This document shows, piece after piece, positions 34,988 to 43,664 of a stretch of 64,000 bases of DNA; the first letter of the stretch is position 1, and every line of letters starts with the position of its first letter. Source of the stretch: an uncultured Paracoccaceae bacterium. GTDB lineage: Bacteria > Pseudomonadota > Alphaproteobacteria > Rhodobacterales > Rhodobacteraceae. The translations under genes and the position numbers were made by a program. Under the pieces are notes generated by a model. It was not told where the DNA came from, made no database searches, and saw only the letters and a list, made by a program, of their open reading frames with translations. Location: the NCBI GenBank assembly GCA_938005545.1, contig CALKXV010000031.1, positions 116,460-180,459 on the forward strand, given 5' to 3'.

Positions 34988-35566
34988 ATGTTAAGGTTGT
35001 TGGTCGTTTGGATGTGCTGCGCTTCACCGGCTTTGGCCGATGTCTTGACTGAACGTGATGCAAAGCGGGCGTTGTTTTCTGCAAAAGGGCACCAGATTCA
35101 GTTGGCTGAGGGGCTGAGCGCCCTGGAAAAGAAGATCGTGACCGAGATTATCCCGCTGATGGCAAAACAATTGCGCCAACCTGTTCGTTATTATGCCGCA
35201 ATTGCCTATTCGCCCGATGACGGCATGGTGCACGAGAGCATTCAGGCGGCCATGAATCTCCACACGTCCGAAGCGGCAGGGGAGGCTGCGGTTACCGCTT
35301 GCAATGCGCTGAAATCAAAATCCGCAAAAACCTGCCGTGTTGCCGCGCAGGTGGTTCCGAAAAGGTACAAACCACGCGATTTGACCCTGTCAATTGATGC
35401 AACTGTCGGATTTGATCGCGCGTACCGTAAAGCCGATGCGCCCAAAGCCTTCGCAATTTCGCGAAAATCCGGAAATTGGGGCATCGGACGAAGCGATGAC
35501 GCGGCACTCGCGTCTTGTGAAAACAATGGTCGCCCCGGAGATTGCGAAATTGTGATCCGAGACTAG
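34988..35566 (+). CDS. Secreted protein of unknown function
   Basis: 192 aa with a signal peptide (MLRLLVVWMCCASPALA). The end resembles DUF4189-like secreted proteins (FAISRKSGNWGIGRSDDAALASCE, in two stretches), including a late cysteine pair that could form a disulfide (ASCEN...GDCEI). It has no catalytic motif I can name. The ATG at 34988 has GGGAG 9 bases before it. It precedes hemA by about 90 bases, but the intervening palindrome suggests a separate hemA promoter. Confidence 0.72.
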   Translation: MLRLLVVWMCCASPALADVLTERDAKRALFSAKGHQIQLAEGLSALEKKIVTEIIPLMAKQLRQPVRYYAAIAYSPDDGMVHESIQAAMNLHTSEAAGEAAVTACNALKSKSAKTCRVAAQVVPKRYKPRDLTLSIDATVGFDRAYRKADAPKAFAISRKSGNWGIGRSDDAALASCENNGRPGDCEIVIRD

Positions 35567-35608
35567 GAAAAGCGCGTCAATTTGTTCTCTGTTTTCCATT
35601 AAATTGAT

Positions 35609-35627
35609 GTCATAAACACGTTATGAC
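35609..35627 (+). promoter_or_regulatory. Perfect palindrome upstream of hemA
   Basis: GTCATAA-N5-TTATGAC, perfect 7-base arms, centred about 40 bases before the hemA start. It looks like a binding site of a dimeric regulator. It does not match the FNR consensus TTGAT-N4-ATCAA. Confidence 0.5.
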
Positions 35628-35657
35628 CTGCCACCTCCCGCTTAGGAGCACGACGAC

Positions 35658-36881
35658 TTGGATTATTCGACCCACTTGGATACAGCGATCCAGAAACTTC
35701 ATGACGAAGGTCGGTACCGCACGTTTATTGATATTGTGCGTGCTCAAGGACAATTCCCCAATGCGACATGGCAGAAGCCGGATGGGTCTGAACGTCCAGT
35801 CACAGTTTGGTGTGGCAATGACTATTTGGGGATGGGGCAACACCCCGAAGTGCTGGCCGCCATGCATGATGCTTTGGACAAAACCGGGGCAGGATCAGGA
35901 GGCACGCGTAATATCAGCGGAACCACGCCTTACCACAATGCACTGGAGGCCGAACTTTCCGATCTCCATGGCAAAGAATCAGCGCTGCTGTTCACCAGCG
36001 CCTATATCGCCAATGATGCGACACTTTCGACCTTACCAAAGCTGTTTCCCGGATTGATCACCTATTCAGATTCGCTGAACCACGCGTCGATGATTGAAGG
36101 CGTGCGCCGCAATGGCGGTGCAAAGCGTATATTCCGCCACAATGACGTGGCGCATTTGCGCGAACTGTTGGAAGCCGACGATGCGGCTGCGCCAAAGCTG
36201 ATCGTTTTTGAATCCGTCTATTCAATGGACGGCGATTTTGGACCGATCGAGGCACTTTGCGATTTGGCCGATGAATTCGGCGCTTTGACCTATGTCGACG
36301 AGGTGCATGCCGTTGGAATGTACGGCCCGCGCGGGGGCGGTGTCGCTGAGCGGGATCGTTTGGCTCACCGGATCGATATTATCAACGGCACTTTGGCCAA
36401 GGCCTATGGCGTGATGGGTGGATACATTGCAGCAAGCGCGAAAATGTGTGATGCTATAAGGTCTTACGCGCCGGGGTTCATCTTCACAACTTCGCTGGCA
36501 CCGGCCATCGCAGCAGGGGCGGCAACATCGGTCCGGCTGTTGAAAACCGATCAGGCGCGCCGCGAGGCGCACCAGACGCAAGCCAAAATTCTGAAAACAC
36601 GGTTCCGGGCCTTGGGCCTGCCCTTGATTGATCACGGAAGTCACATCGTGCCTGTGATCGTCGGTGATCCGGTCCACACGAAAAATCTGTCGGACATGTT
36701 GTTGAACGATCACGGCATCTACGTTCAGCCGATCAATTTTCCGACAGTGCCGCGCGGAACCGAGCGGCTGCGATTCACACCTTCGCCGGTCCATGGACCC
36801 AAGGAAATTGATGCTTTAGTAAGGGCAATGGACGCACTTTGGTCTCATTGTGCACTCAATCGGGCCGATCTTTCTGCATAA
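35658..36881 (+). CDS. hemA: 5-aminolevulinate synthase
   Basis: Pyridoxal-phosphate enzyme (407 aa) joining glycine and succinyl-CoA into 5-aminolevulinate, the first step of tetrapyrrole synthesis by the C4 pathway of alphaproteobacteria. Key segments: [13 protein letters not shown] (about residues 51-63), [45 protein letters not shown], and the PLP lysine in [13 protein letters not shown] (about Lys248). The start is TTG with GGAG 9 bases upstream; family N-termini begin with the same MDY. A palindrome lies in its promoter region. Confidence 0.96.
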   Translation: MDYSTHLDTAIQKLHDEGRYRTFIDIVRAQGQFPNATWQKPDGSERPVTVWCGNDYLGMGQHPEVLAAMHDALDKTGAGSGGTRNISGTTPYHNALEAELSDLHGKESALLFTSAYIANDATLSTLPKLFPGLITYSDSLNHASMIEGVRRNGGAKRIFRHNDVAHLRELLEADDAAAPKLIVFESVYSMDGDFGPIEALCDLADEFGALTYVDEVHAVGMYGPRGGGVAERDRLAHRIDIINGTLAKAYGVMGGYIAASAKMCDAIRSYAPGFIFTTSLAPAIAAGAATSVRLLKTDQARREAHQTQAKILKTRFRALGLPLIDHGSHIVPVIVGDPVHTKNLSDMLLNDHGIYVQPINFPTVPRGTERLRFTPSPVHGPKEIDALVRAMDALWSHCALNRADLSA

Positions 36882-36994
36882 ACACACTCCGTGACCAGCT
36901 TTTGTATGTGTGTTAAATGTTTAGCACATAATGCGTCGGGCGATTCTGCCGTCCGATCCTGGGGAAAAATGATGCGTACACTGGGGCAGATAAT

Positions 36995-38287
36995 ATGAGC
37001 GGGCGTCGCAAGGTGCCGGATCCAAAGGGCAAGGCGGCGGAGCTGAAAGGCTTCGACGATTTTGAGCTGTCTTTGGGCGACATCATGCGTGGTGAACGGG
37101 CGACTTTGGGTAAGTCGCTTTTGGATGTCCAGCGCGAGCTTAAAATCAAAGCCACCTATATTTCGGCTATAGAAAACACTGATCCCTCGGTATTTGACAC
37201 ACCCGGATTCGTTGCGGGCTATGTGCGATCATATGCGCGGTATTTGGGGCTTGATCCCGAATGGGCGTTCCAGACGTTCTGCGACGAAGGCGGTTTCACT
37301 GTTACTCATGGCATGTCACCCGACGCCAGCCGCCGCGCTGACAAAGCACCAGGCGTAAAGAAATCCCGCAAGCAGACCGACAAACCGGCCCATTTGCGCG
37401 ATCCCTTTACCGAGCCTTCGGTTAGTTATCTTCCCAAAGGCGAGGCCATGATGTCGGGGCTTGAGCCGCGCGCGATTGCATCGATTGCAGTTCTTTTGGT
37501 TCTGTTGACGGGTATTGGCTATGGTGGTTGGGCGGTCTTGCAGGAAGTGCAAAAAGTGCGTTTGACGCCCGTTGATCAAACGCCGGACGTTTTGGCGGAT
37601 CTTGACCCCTTGAGTTCGGCGGCCTTGGCAAACAACGATGATACCGAGACGTCGACGCTGGTTGCTCCGACAACTGATAGGTTTGATCGCTTGTCGCGGC
37701 CAGAAGCATTGGACCTGCCGGTTTTGGCATCCCGCGATGGCCCGATTTCTTCGATTGATCCCGACACCGTGGGCGCGCTTGCGCCCTCTCGCGACGAACG
37801 GTTCATCACCGCGCGACAAGCTCCGCGTCCTGAAAACCTGCCGTTCGCAATTCCCGGCGCAATTCCCGGCGCGAATTCCAATGGCGAAAGCGTGGCGCGC
37901 TTCGACATTGATAATCTGCTGCCCGAAATTCAGGTCGTAGAAGCCGCCGCACCGTCGGTGTCTCTTTTGGCTGTGCGACCGTCATGGGTTCGGGTGCGCG
38001 GCGCCGATGGAACCGTGATTTTCGAAAAAATACTCGATGCGGGTGAAGAATTCGAAGTTCCGCTGACCGAAGAAGCCGCGACGCTGCGTGCTGGTAATGC
38101 CGGATCGCTTTACTTTGCGGTCAACGGCAAAACCTATGGTCCGGCTGGCAATGGCCCGGCTGTTATTCGCGGTGTGGAATTGGCGCCCGACGCTTTGGTC
38201 GAAACCTATGCCGAAGCTGATGCCTCCGCCGATTCCGATTTGGCGCGTTTTATCGCCGTCGCCGAGGCTGAAACCACCAGCGAGTGA
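36995..38287 (+). CDS. RodZ-like helix-turn-helix membrane protein
   Basis: 430 aa. An N-terminal Xre-type HTH ([20 protein letters not shown] then [13 protein letters not shown] and [14 protein letters not shown], about residues 26-90) is followed by a basic linker, one membrane helix ([18 protein letters not shown], about 155-175), a long Pro/Ser/Asp-rich periplasmic linker and a C-terminal DUF4115 domain ([13 protein letters not shown]...[15 protein letters not shown]). This architecture is that of RodZ, linking the MreB cytoskeleton to the wall machinery. ispG follows after 58 bases. Confidence 0.85.
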   Translation: MSGRRKVPDPKGKAAELKGFDDFELSLGDIMRGERATLGKSLLDVQRELKIKATYISAIENTDPSVFDTPGFVAGYVRSYARYLGLDPEWAFQTFCDEGGFTVTHGMSPDASRRADKAPGVKKSRKQTDKPAHLRDPFTEPSVSYLPKGEAMMSGLEPRAIASIAVLLVLLTGIGYGGWAVLQEVQKVRLTPVDQTPDVLADLDPLSSAALANNDDTETSTLVAPTTDRFDRLSRPEALDLPVLASRDGPISSIDPDTVGALAPSRDERFITARQAPRPENLPFAIPGAIPGANSNGESVARFDIDNLLPEIQVVEAAAPSVSLLAVRPSWVRVRGADGTVIFEKILDAGEEFEVPLTEEAATLRAGNAGSLYFAVNGKTYGPAGNGPAVIRGVELAPDALVETYAEADASADSDLARFIAVAEAETTSE

Positions 38288-38345
38288 TTGTCATAGCCCA
38301 AGTCGCATCCTATGTCATTTCCAAGCAACGCTAAGGACACATTCG

Positions 38346-39467
38346 ATGTCGCTGAATTCGATCCGCCCGTGGCGCAACATCTATCGCCGCACCTCGCGTC
38401 AGATCCATGTGGGAAATGTGCCGGTGGGGGGCGATGCGCCGATCACCGTTCAGACCATGACCAACACAGACACGTCGGACGTGGCGGCGACGGTTGCGCA
38501 GGTGCATGCCGCAGCCGAAGCCGGTGCCGACATCGTGCGTGTTTCAACACCTGATCAGTCCAGCACAACCGCCCTGAAACAAATCGTCGCCGAAAGCCCG
38601 GTGCCCGTCGTGGCTGACATCCATTTCCACTACAAACGCGCAATCGAAGCGGCTGAGGCCGGGGCGGCCTGTCTTCGGATTAACCCGGGCAATATCGGCT
38701 CACAAGACCGCGTGCGCGACGTCATCAAAGCGGCCAAGGATCACGGCTGCTCGATCCGCATCGGTGTGAATGCTGGGTCGTTGGAAAAACATCTGTTGGA
38801 TAAGTATGGCGAACCCTGTCCCGACGCGATGGTGGAAAGCGGGCTCGATCACATCAAGATATTGCAGGACAACGATTTTCACGAATTCAAGATCAGCTGC
38901 AAAGCCTCGGATGTATTCATGGCGGCTGCGGCCTATCAGGCTTTGGCCGAAGCAACGGACGCGCCCATTCACTTAGGCATCACCGAAGCGGGCGGGTTGA
39001 CCACGGGCACCATCAAATCAGCGATTGGGTTGGGGAACCTTTTGTGGATGGGCATTGGCGACACGATCCGTGTGTCTTTGTCGGCTGACCCGGTCGAAGA
39101 GGTGAAAGTGGGTTATGAGATCCTGAAATCTCTCGGCCTGAGACACCGCGGTGTGAACATCATTTCCTGCCCGTCCTGCGCACGCCAAGGGTTCGACGTG
39201 ATCAAAACGGTCGAGACGTTGGAAAAACGGCTGGAACATATCAAGACACCCATGAGCCTGTCGATCATCGGTTGCGTGGTGAATGGCCCCGGCGAAGCGC
39301 TGATGACAGACGTCGGCTTCACCGGCGGCGGGGCAGGGTCGGGCATGGTCTATCTGGCGGGTGCCCAAAGCCACAAACTGTCGAACGACCAAATGGTCGA
39401 ACACATCGTCGAACAGGTCGAAAAGAAAGCGGCCGAACTAAACGCAGTGGCGGAGGCGGTTGAGTAG
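38346..39467 (+). CDS. ispG: 4-hydroxy-3-methylbut-2-en-1-yl diphosphate synthase (flavodoxin)
   Basis: Iron-sulfur enzyme of the MEP isoprenoid pathway (373 aa). Motifs: [16 protein letters not shown] (about residues 36-51), [26 protein letters not shown], and the cluster cysteines in [10 protein letters not shown] (about 275-284) and [10 protein letters not shown]. The start is ATG at 38346 with AAGGA 8 bases upstream; the open frame continues upstream within the RodZ-like gene but that part is not coding in this frame. Confidence 0.96.
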   Translation: MSLNSIRPWRNIYRRTSRQIHVGNVPVGGDAPITVQTMTNTDTSDVAATVAQVHAAAEAGADIVRVSTPDQSSTTALKQIVAESPVPVVADIHFHYKRAIEAAEAGAACLRINPGNIGSQDRVRDVIKAAKDHGCSIRIGVNAGSLEKHLLDKYGEPCPDAMVESGLDHIKILQDNDFHEFKISCKASDVFMAAAAYQALAEATDAPIHLGITEAGGLTTGTIKSAIGLGNLLWMGIGDTIRVSLSADPVEEVKVGYEILKSLGLRHRGVNIISCPSCARQGFDVIKTVETLEKRLEHIKTPMSLSIIGCVVNGPGEALMTDVGFTGGGAGSGMVYLAGAQSHKLSNDQMVEHIVEQVEKKAAELNAVAEAVE

Positions 39468-39563
39468 CACAGGGTATACCGTTCACTTTTTAATGTCGGC
39501 TTGGAGCCCAAATGCACCAGCGGCGATTTTCAATTCGCTTCCGGTTTGTTATCGTCTTCGGCG

Positions 39564-40118
39564 ATGAAAAAGACAAACTTCTTGTACGTCGGGACGGCCT
39601 CAGCCATTTGCTGCGCTTTGCTCATAGCATTGTACTTTTTGATACAAACGGCTCAACCGTCAGCCGATGTTGTCGCTAGGATTGAAGCGCAGACACCTCG
39701 CTTGAGCGTAGATGATTTCGCGCCGGGGGACGTTGGAGTTATTCTGCTCGATAGCCTTCCAATCATCGTTTGGCGCAGAAACGAAAGTGATAAGGCCTTG
39801 GCCGCCAGTCAAGACGCTCCAGACCTCTGGAAAGTACAGTATTCCAAAGTATTAGGTCACACCGAACCAGTTCTTGCGACGGATGAAAATCTAACTCTAA
39901 ACGGCGAGTGGTTTTTTGCCATTGCCGAGATTCCAGAGAGCCCAGGTTGGGTACCATTGTTGCGGACAGGAAATTACGGTGGGTTCTTTGACGTGAAATA
40001 TGCTGGCCACTACGATTTAGCCGGTCGCATAAGACACCAAGGGCGCGACAACTTGACCGTTGTCATGGCAGAGATGTTAGAAGACGGAAAAACTATCCAG
40101 CTCGATCTGCGTCGCTGA
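39564..40118 (+). CDS. Rieske-protein paralogue lacking the iron-sulfur ligands
   Basis: 184 aa, the size of a Rieske subunit of cytochrome bc1. The N-terminus (NFLYVGTASAICCALLI...QPSADVVA) mirrors the PetA membrane anchor, usually RRDFLYVATGA...NPSADVLA. IVWRRNESD matches the FIRRRTPEE segment. In the cluster-binding fold EWFFAI, GWVPL, GNYGGFF and GHYDLAGRIR line up with Rieske sequences. The four ligands are gone: the CTHLGC position reads IPESPGW and CPCHGSHYD reads DVKYAGHYD. It therefore cannot bind a normal [2Fe-2S] cluster. It stands alone after ispG; start ATG 39564, weak ribosome-binding site. Function unknown. Confidence 0.7.
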   Translation: MKKTNFLYVGTASAICCALLIALYFLIQTAQPSADVVARIEAQTPRLSVDDFAPGDVGVILLDSLPIIVWRRNESDKALAASQDAPDLWKVQYSKVLGHTEPVLATDENLTLNGEWFFAIAEIPESPGWVPLLRTGNYGGFFDVKYAGHYDLAGRIRHQGRDNLTVVMAEMLEDGKTIQLDLRR

Positions 40119-40246
40119 ACAGAACCAGCTTGTTCAACTTCAGTGAATGCCGAACGGCAGTTCTGTCCGCTCAGCCGTCTTTTGATGCATTGGAATGCTA
40201 TTGCTCTGGCAGAGTGTTCGCATTGATACTCTGGTCGCTCGTTAAC

Positions 40247-40999
40247 TTACCCTTGCTCAGACCGGATTTGGTCGACGATTGCGCGCATTTGGTCCAGTTC
40301 GACGAAGCCGCGTACAAAGTTGTCTCCCATAATAAAGCTGGGTGTGCCTTGGATTTGCAGGCGTTGCGCCAGGGCGCGATTGGTGGCGATGACTTCGGCC
40401 ACCTCTTCGCTGTCCATCTGGGTCAGGATGTCGTCGTGGTTCAGGCCTAACTGGCGCGATACGCGGGCCAGATAGCCGCCGCTGACCGCACCTGTGTGGA
40501 GCATGAGCGCGTCGTGGATGCCTTTGTATGCGTCATCGCCAGCAACCTGTTTGGCTGCGATGGCATAGCGTGACGCCATGGTGCTTTCCTCGCCCAGAAT
40601 TGGGAATTCCTTGACGATCAGGCGAATGTTGCCGTCGGTGGCAAGGAGTTCCTGAACGGCTGGGAAGGCACGTTTGCAATACCCGCATCGATAATCGAGG
40701 AATTCAACAACCGTGACATCACCTTCGGGATTTCCACCGATAAAGCTGTAACCGTCATCAAAAATGGCGTCCCGGTTTTCGTCCAACATCACCAGATCAA
40801 GGCCAGCAGCTTCCTGTTCGCGCCGGTTTTCAAGCACCGCGATGGCTTCCATCAGAACTTCGGGGTTTTCCAGAAGATAGTCTCGGATTTCGGCGCGGAA
40901 GATCGCGCGGTCTTCGTCAGACATGTTTTCAAGATCAAGCGCAAAGGCACTTCCTGCCGCGAAGCCTAAGAAGATCAAAGATAATATTGCGCGTTTCAT
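40247..40999 (-). CDS. DsbA-family periplasmic thiol-disulfide oxidoreductase
   Basis: 250 aa with a signal peptide (MKRAILSLIFLGFAAGSAFA). The thioredoxin fold has CGYC in FLDYRCGYCKRAFP (about residues 107-120) and the cis-proline loop GTPSFIMGD (about 215-223). An N-terminal helical segment (about 25-70, NMSDEDRAIFRAEIRDYLLE) is like ScsC/Com1-type proteins. The CGYC redox pair also occurs in DsbC/G-type isomerases, so oxidase or isomerase action is possible. ATG at 40999 has GGTGGG upstream. It is divergent from the aminotransferase. Confidence 0.88.
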   Translation of the reverse strand: MKRAILSLIFLGFAAGSAFALDLENMSDEDRAIFRAEIRDYLLENPEVLMEAIAVLENRREQEAAGLDLVMLDENRDAIFDDGYSFIGGNPEGDVTVVEFLDYRCGYCKRAFPAVQELLATDGNIRLIVKEFPILGEESTMASRYAIAAKQVAGDDAYKGIHDALMLHTGAVSGGYLARVSRQLGLNHDDILTQMDSEEVAEVIATNRALAQRLQIQGTPSFIMGDNFVRGFVELDQMRAIVDQIRSEQG

Positions 41000-41175
41000 C
41001 GACCCACCTTTGCATTTTGCGCTGACAAGAATGCCAGACCGGCTGCGAAGTGCAACCCGGGCGTTGGATGCCGATCTCACGTTCCTGTGAGTTCGGGGTC
41101 GTGCAACAAAGAAGCGTGCCATTGACGTCATGCAGTCAGCCGGGCAGAGCGTGTAAAACCAAGCGAGAATGTCCC

Positions 41176-42327
41176 ATGCGCCTATCAAAACGATCTGAGG
41201 TCGACCCGTTCATCGTCATGGATGTGATGGACGCCGCCGCGCGCGCCGAAGCCGCCGGGCGTCACATCATCCACATGGAAGTTGGACAGCCGGGCACACC
41301 AGCCCCCGTCGGAGCAAGGGCGGCACTGGTAAAGGCGATGGAGGCCGGTTCCCTTGGCTATACGGTCGCGCTTGGTCTGCCTGCGTTGCGTGCGCGTATC
41401 GCCGCTCTTTATGGCGAACGGCATGGGCTGGATATTTCGCCGGATCGCGTGATCGTCACGTCTGGCTCGTCGGGGGCGTTTTTGTTGGCGTTTACGGCGC
41501 TTTTCGATGCGGGCGACAGGGTGGCACTTGGATCACCCTGTTACCCGTCCTATCGCCAAATCCTGAGCGCGCTGAGCCTAACACCCGTCGATATCCCGAC
41601 CACGCCCGAGGATCGCTATCAGCCCACTCCGAACTCCCTGCCAAACGACATCCAAGGCCTGATTGCGGCTAGCCCGGCTAATCCGACGGGAACCATGCTG
41701 GACAGGCCCGCCCTAAGCGCACTGATTGAAGCGACCCAGTCACGTGGTGCTGCTTTTGTATCTGACGAGATTTACCATGGGCTCGATTTTGGGCAAAAAG
41801 CGGTCTCGGCATTGGAAATTTCGCACGATGCCTATGTAATCAACTCATTTTCAAAGTATTTCTCGATGACCGGATGGCGGGTCGGCTGGATGGTTGTACC
41901 CGAAGATCATGTGCGCACCATCGAACGTCTTGCTCAGAACATGTTCATCTGCCCGCCCCACGCAAGCCAGATCGCAGCCCTTGCCGCCATGGAATGCCAC
42001 GAAGAATTGCAAGCGAACGTTGATGTTTACAAAACCAACCGCGCATTGATGTTGGAGGGTTTGGCCGGGGCGGGCTTTACCAAGATCGCGCCACCCGACG
42101 GGGCGTTTTACATCTATGCGGATGTTTCCGACCTGACGCCTGACGCACGTGCTTTTGCCGCCGACATACTTGCCGAAGTTGGCGTAGCGGTTACGCCCGG
42201 TGTCGACTTCGACAAGTTGCGGGGTCACGGGACTTTGCGGTTTTCATATGCGCGCTCAACCAATGACATCACTGAAGGGTTGAAGCGATTGCGAAATTTT
42301 ATGCTATTGCGCGGCTTTATTGCATAA
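41176..42327 (+). CDS. Pyridoxal-phosphate aminotransferase, class I/II
   Basis: 383 aa, fold-type I aminotransferase of the aspartate-aminotransferase group. Motifs: MEVGQPGTPAP near the N-terminus, SGSSGAFLLAF (PLP phosphate), ASPANPTGTM, SDEIYHGLDF and the PLP lysine in INSFSKYFSMTGWRVGW (about Lys223). The C-terminal arginine lies in LRFSYARS. The substrate is not clear. ATG at 41176 is the best family start although the ribosome-binding site is weak (GAGAA); the open frame extends 42 codons upstream without family likeness. Confidence 0.88.
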   Translation: MRLSKRSEVDPFIVMDVMDAAARAEAAGRHIIHMEVGQPGTPAPVGARAALVKAMEAGSLGYTVALGLPALRARIAALYGERHGLDISPDRVIVTSGSSGAFLLAFTALFDAGDRVALGSPCYPSYRQILSALSLTPVDIPTTPEDRYQPTPNSLPNDIQGLIAASPANPTGTMLDRPALSALIEATQSRGAAFVSDEIYHGLDFGQKAVSALEISHDAYVINSFSKYFSMTGWRVGWMVVPEDHVRTIERLAQNMFICPPHASQIAALAAMECHEELQANVDVYKTNRALMLEGLAGAGFTKIAPPDGAFYIYADVSDLTPDARAFAADILAEVGVAVTPGVDFDKLRGHGTLRFSYARSTNDITEGLKRLRNFMLLRGFIA

Positions 42328-42399
42328 TTTCCTTTCGTTTTCGGGCTGTTTCAGAGTAAGCATTTAAAAAAAGGCCCCGAAAAAGGAGGCCCAGGGCAG

Positions 42400-43569
42400 A
42401 TGGGTAAATTAGTATCAGCGTTGACCGCTTTGACCGTGATGTGCGCGGCCAGTCTCGGTGGGGCCGAAGACGCTGTTGTGCGCCTGTCTGGTGACGTTTT
42501 GATCCGGGATGACGGCGGAATGGTCGAGGTTGTGATCCCGTTAAGCGCGCCCGTTCCGTGGAAGGTTTGGTTGGCCGGTGAACCGCCTCGGTTGGTCGTT
42601 GAAGTTGGCGGCGTCGATTTGGGCGAACTGCCAGAGGTCGATTCTCAGTCGATCGTGACGATTGTGTCGGAGCGAAATGGCCCAAAAGCGTCGCAAATCA
42701 TCGCATATTTGCGCGAACCGCTGCTGGTCGATACCGCTGAAATGATAACGTCTGAGGACGGCTCGGCCCAGTTGATCTTGTCTTTGGCCCCGGCAACGGG
42801 CGCGGAATTCCAAGAGGCGGCGAAGCCTCTGGATGTGACTGTCGAACCGCCGGTCAAGACGCGGCCCGTGGTCGGTATTGACCCCGGTCATGGTGGGCGC
42901 GATCCGGGCGCGGATGCGGCGGGGCAAAGCGAGGCCGACTTGATGCTTGAATTTGCCCTGAAACTTCGTGTGGATCTTGAGGCAACCGGGGTTTTCGACG
43001 TGGTACTTACGCGGGAGGCCGATGTCTTTGTTCCGCTCGATGCGCGATTATCTCTCGCTCGGGCGGCGGATGTCGATGTGTTCATATCGCTGCATGCGGA
43101 TCGCCTGGATATCGACACCGGTCAGGCATCTGGGATCACGGTTTATACTTTGGCAACGCAGGCAGGGGCTGCGGCGGATGATCGTCAAAGCCAGCGGAAC
43201 GGGGCCGATGACATCCTAAAAGGCGTCGATTTAAGCGGGGCCGGGGATCAGGTGGCGCGCGCTTTGATGGCGCTACAGCGTCAGGACACCGACCCGCGCG
43301 CCGCCGCCCTATCGGCCACTTTGGTTCGGGCATTCGAAGCATCGGGATTGACGGTTAATTCACGCCCGGAACGCCAAGGCGAGTTCGCAGTGTTGAAAGC
43401 GGCAGACATCCCATCTGCCCTGATCGAATTGGGATTTTTGTCGTCCAAAGATGATCTGGAGCGTCTGACAAGCGAAAAGTGGAAATCCGAAGCCGCTTTG
43501 GCGATCCGTGACGGTTTGCTGCAATGGCATCAGGAGGACACGCTTCTTGGGCAAGCTCTGCGCAAATGA
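42400..43569 (+). CDS. N-acetylmuramoyl-L-alanine amidase (AmiC type)
   Basis: Periplasmic zinc amidase (389 aa) that splits daughter-cell peptidoglycan. It has a signal peptide (to about residue 23), an AMIN domain (about 28-125; LSGDVLIRDDGGMVEVVIPL) for septal targeting, and an Amidase_3 domain (about 157-380). Zinc and catalytic residues are visible: GIDPGHGGRDPGA, a Glu near EADLMLEFA, FISLHADR and IELGFLSS. It is followed after 95 bases by PBP1A on the same strand, a common pairing in Rhodobacterales. Confidence 0.93.
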   Translation: MGKLVSALTALTVMCAASLGGAEDAVVRLSGDVLIRDDGGMVEVVIPLSAPVPWKVWLAGEPPRLVVEVGGVDLGELPEVDSQSIVTIVSERNGPKASQIIAYLREPLLVDTAEMITSEDGSAQLILSLAPATGAEFQEAAKPLDVTVEPPVKTRPVVGIDPGHGGRDPGADAAGQSEADLMLEFALKLRVDLEATGVFDVVLTREADVFVPLDARLSLARAADVDVFISLHADRLDIDTGQASGITVYTLATQAGAAADDRQSQRNGADDILKGVDLSGAGDQVARALMALQRQDTDPRAAALSATLVRAFEASGLTVNSRPERQGEFAVLKAADIPSALIELGFLSSKDDLERLTSEKWKSEAALAIRDGLLQWHQEDTLLGQALRK

Positions 43570-43664
43570 ACCGGCCAATTGCCGCGCGCCCCTTTTGACC
43601 ACCCGGCGCATGCACCATATAACGCATAACAACCTGTTTGGCCTTAAATGAAGGTAATAGTGTC

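Noticed and set aside
36882..36994. AACACAC/GTGTGTT inverted repeat between hemA and the RodZ-like gene
   Set aside because: Loop of more than 20 bases and no T run; too weak to call a terminator or operator.
38088..38345. Open frame extending ispG upstream by 86 codons
   Set aside because: It overlaps the RodZ-like gene in another frame, and the ATG at 38346 with AAGGA upstream matches the family N-terminus.
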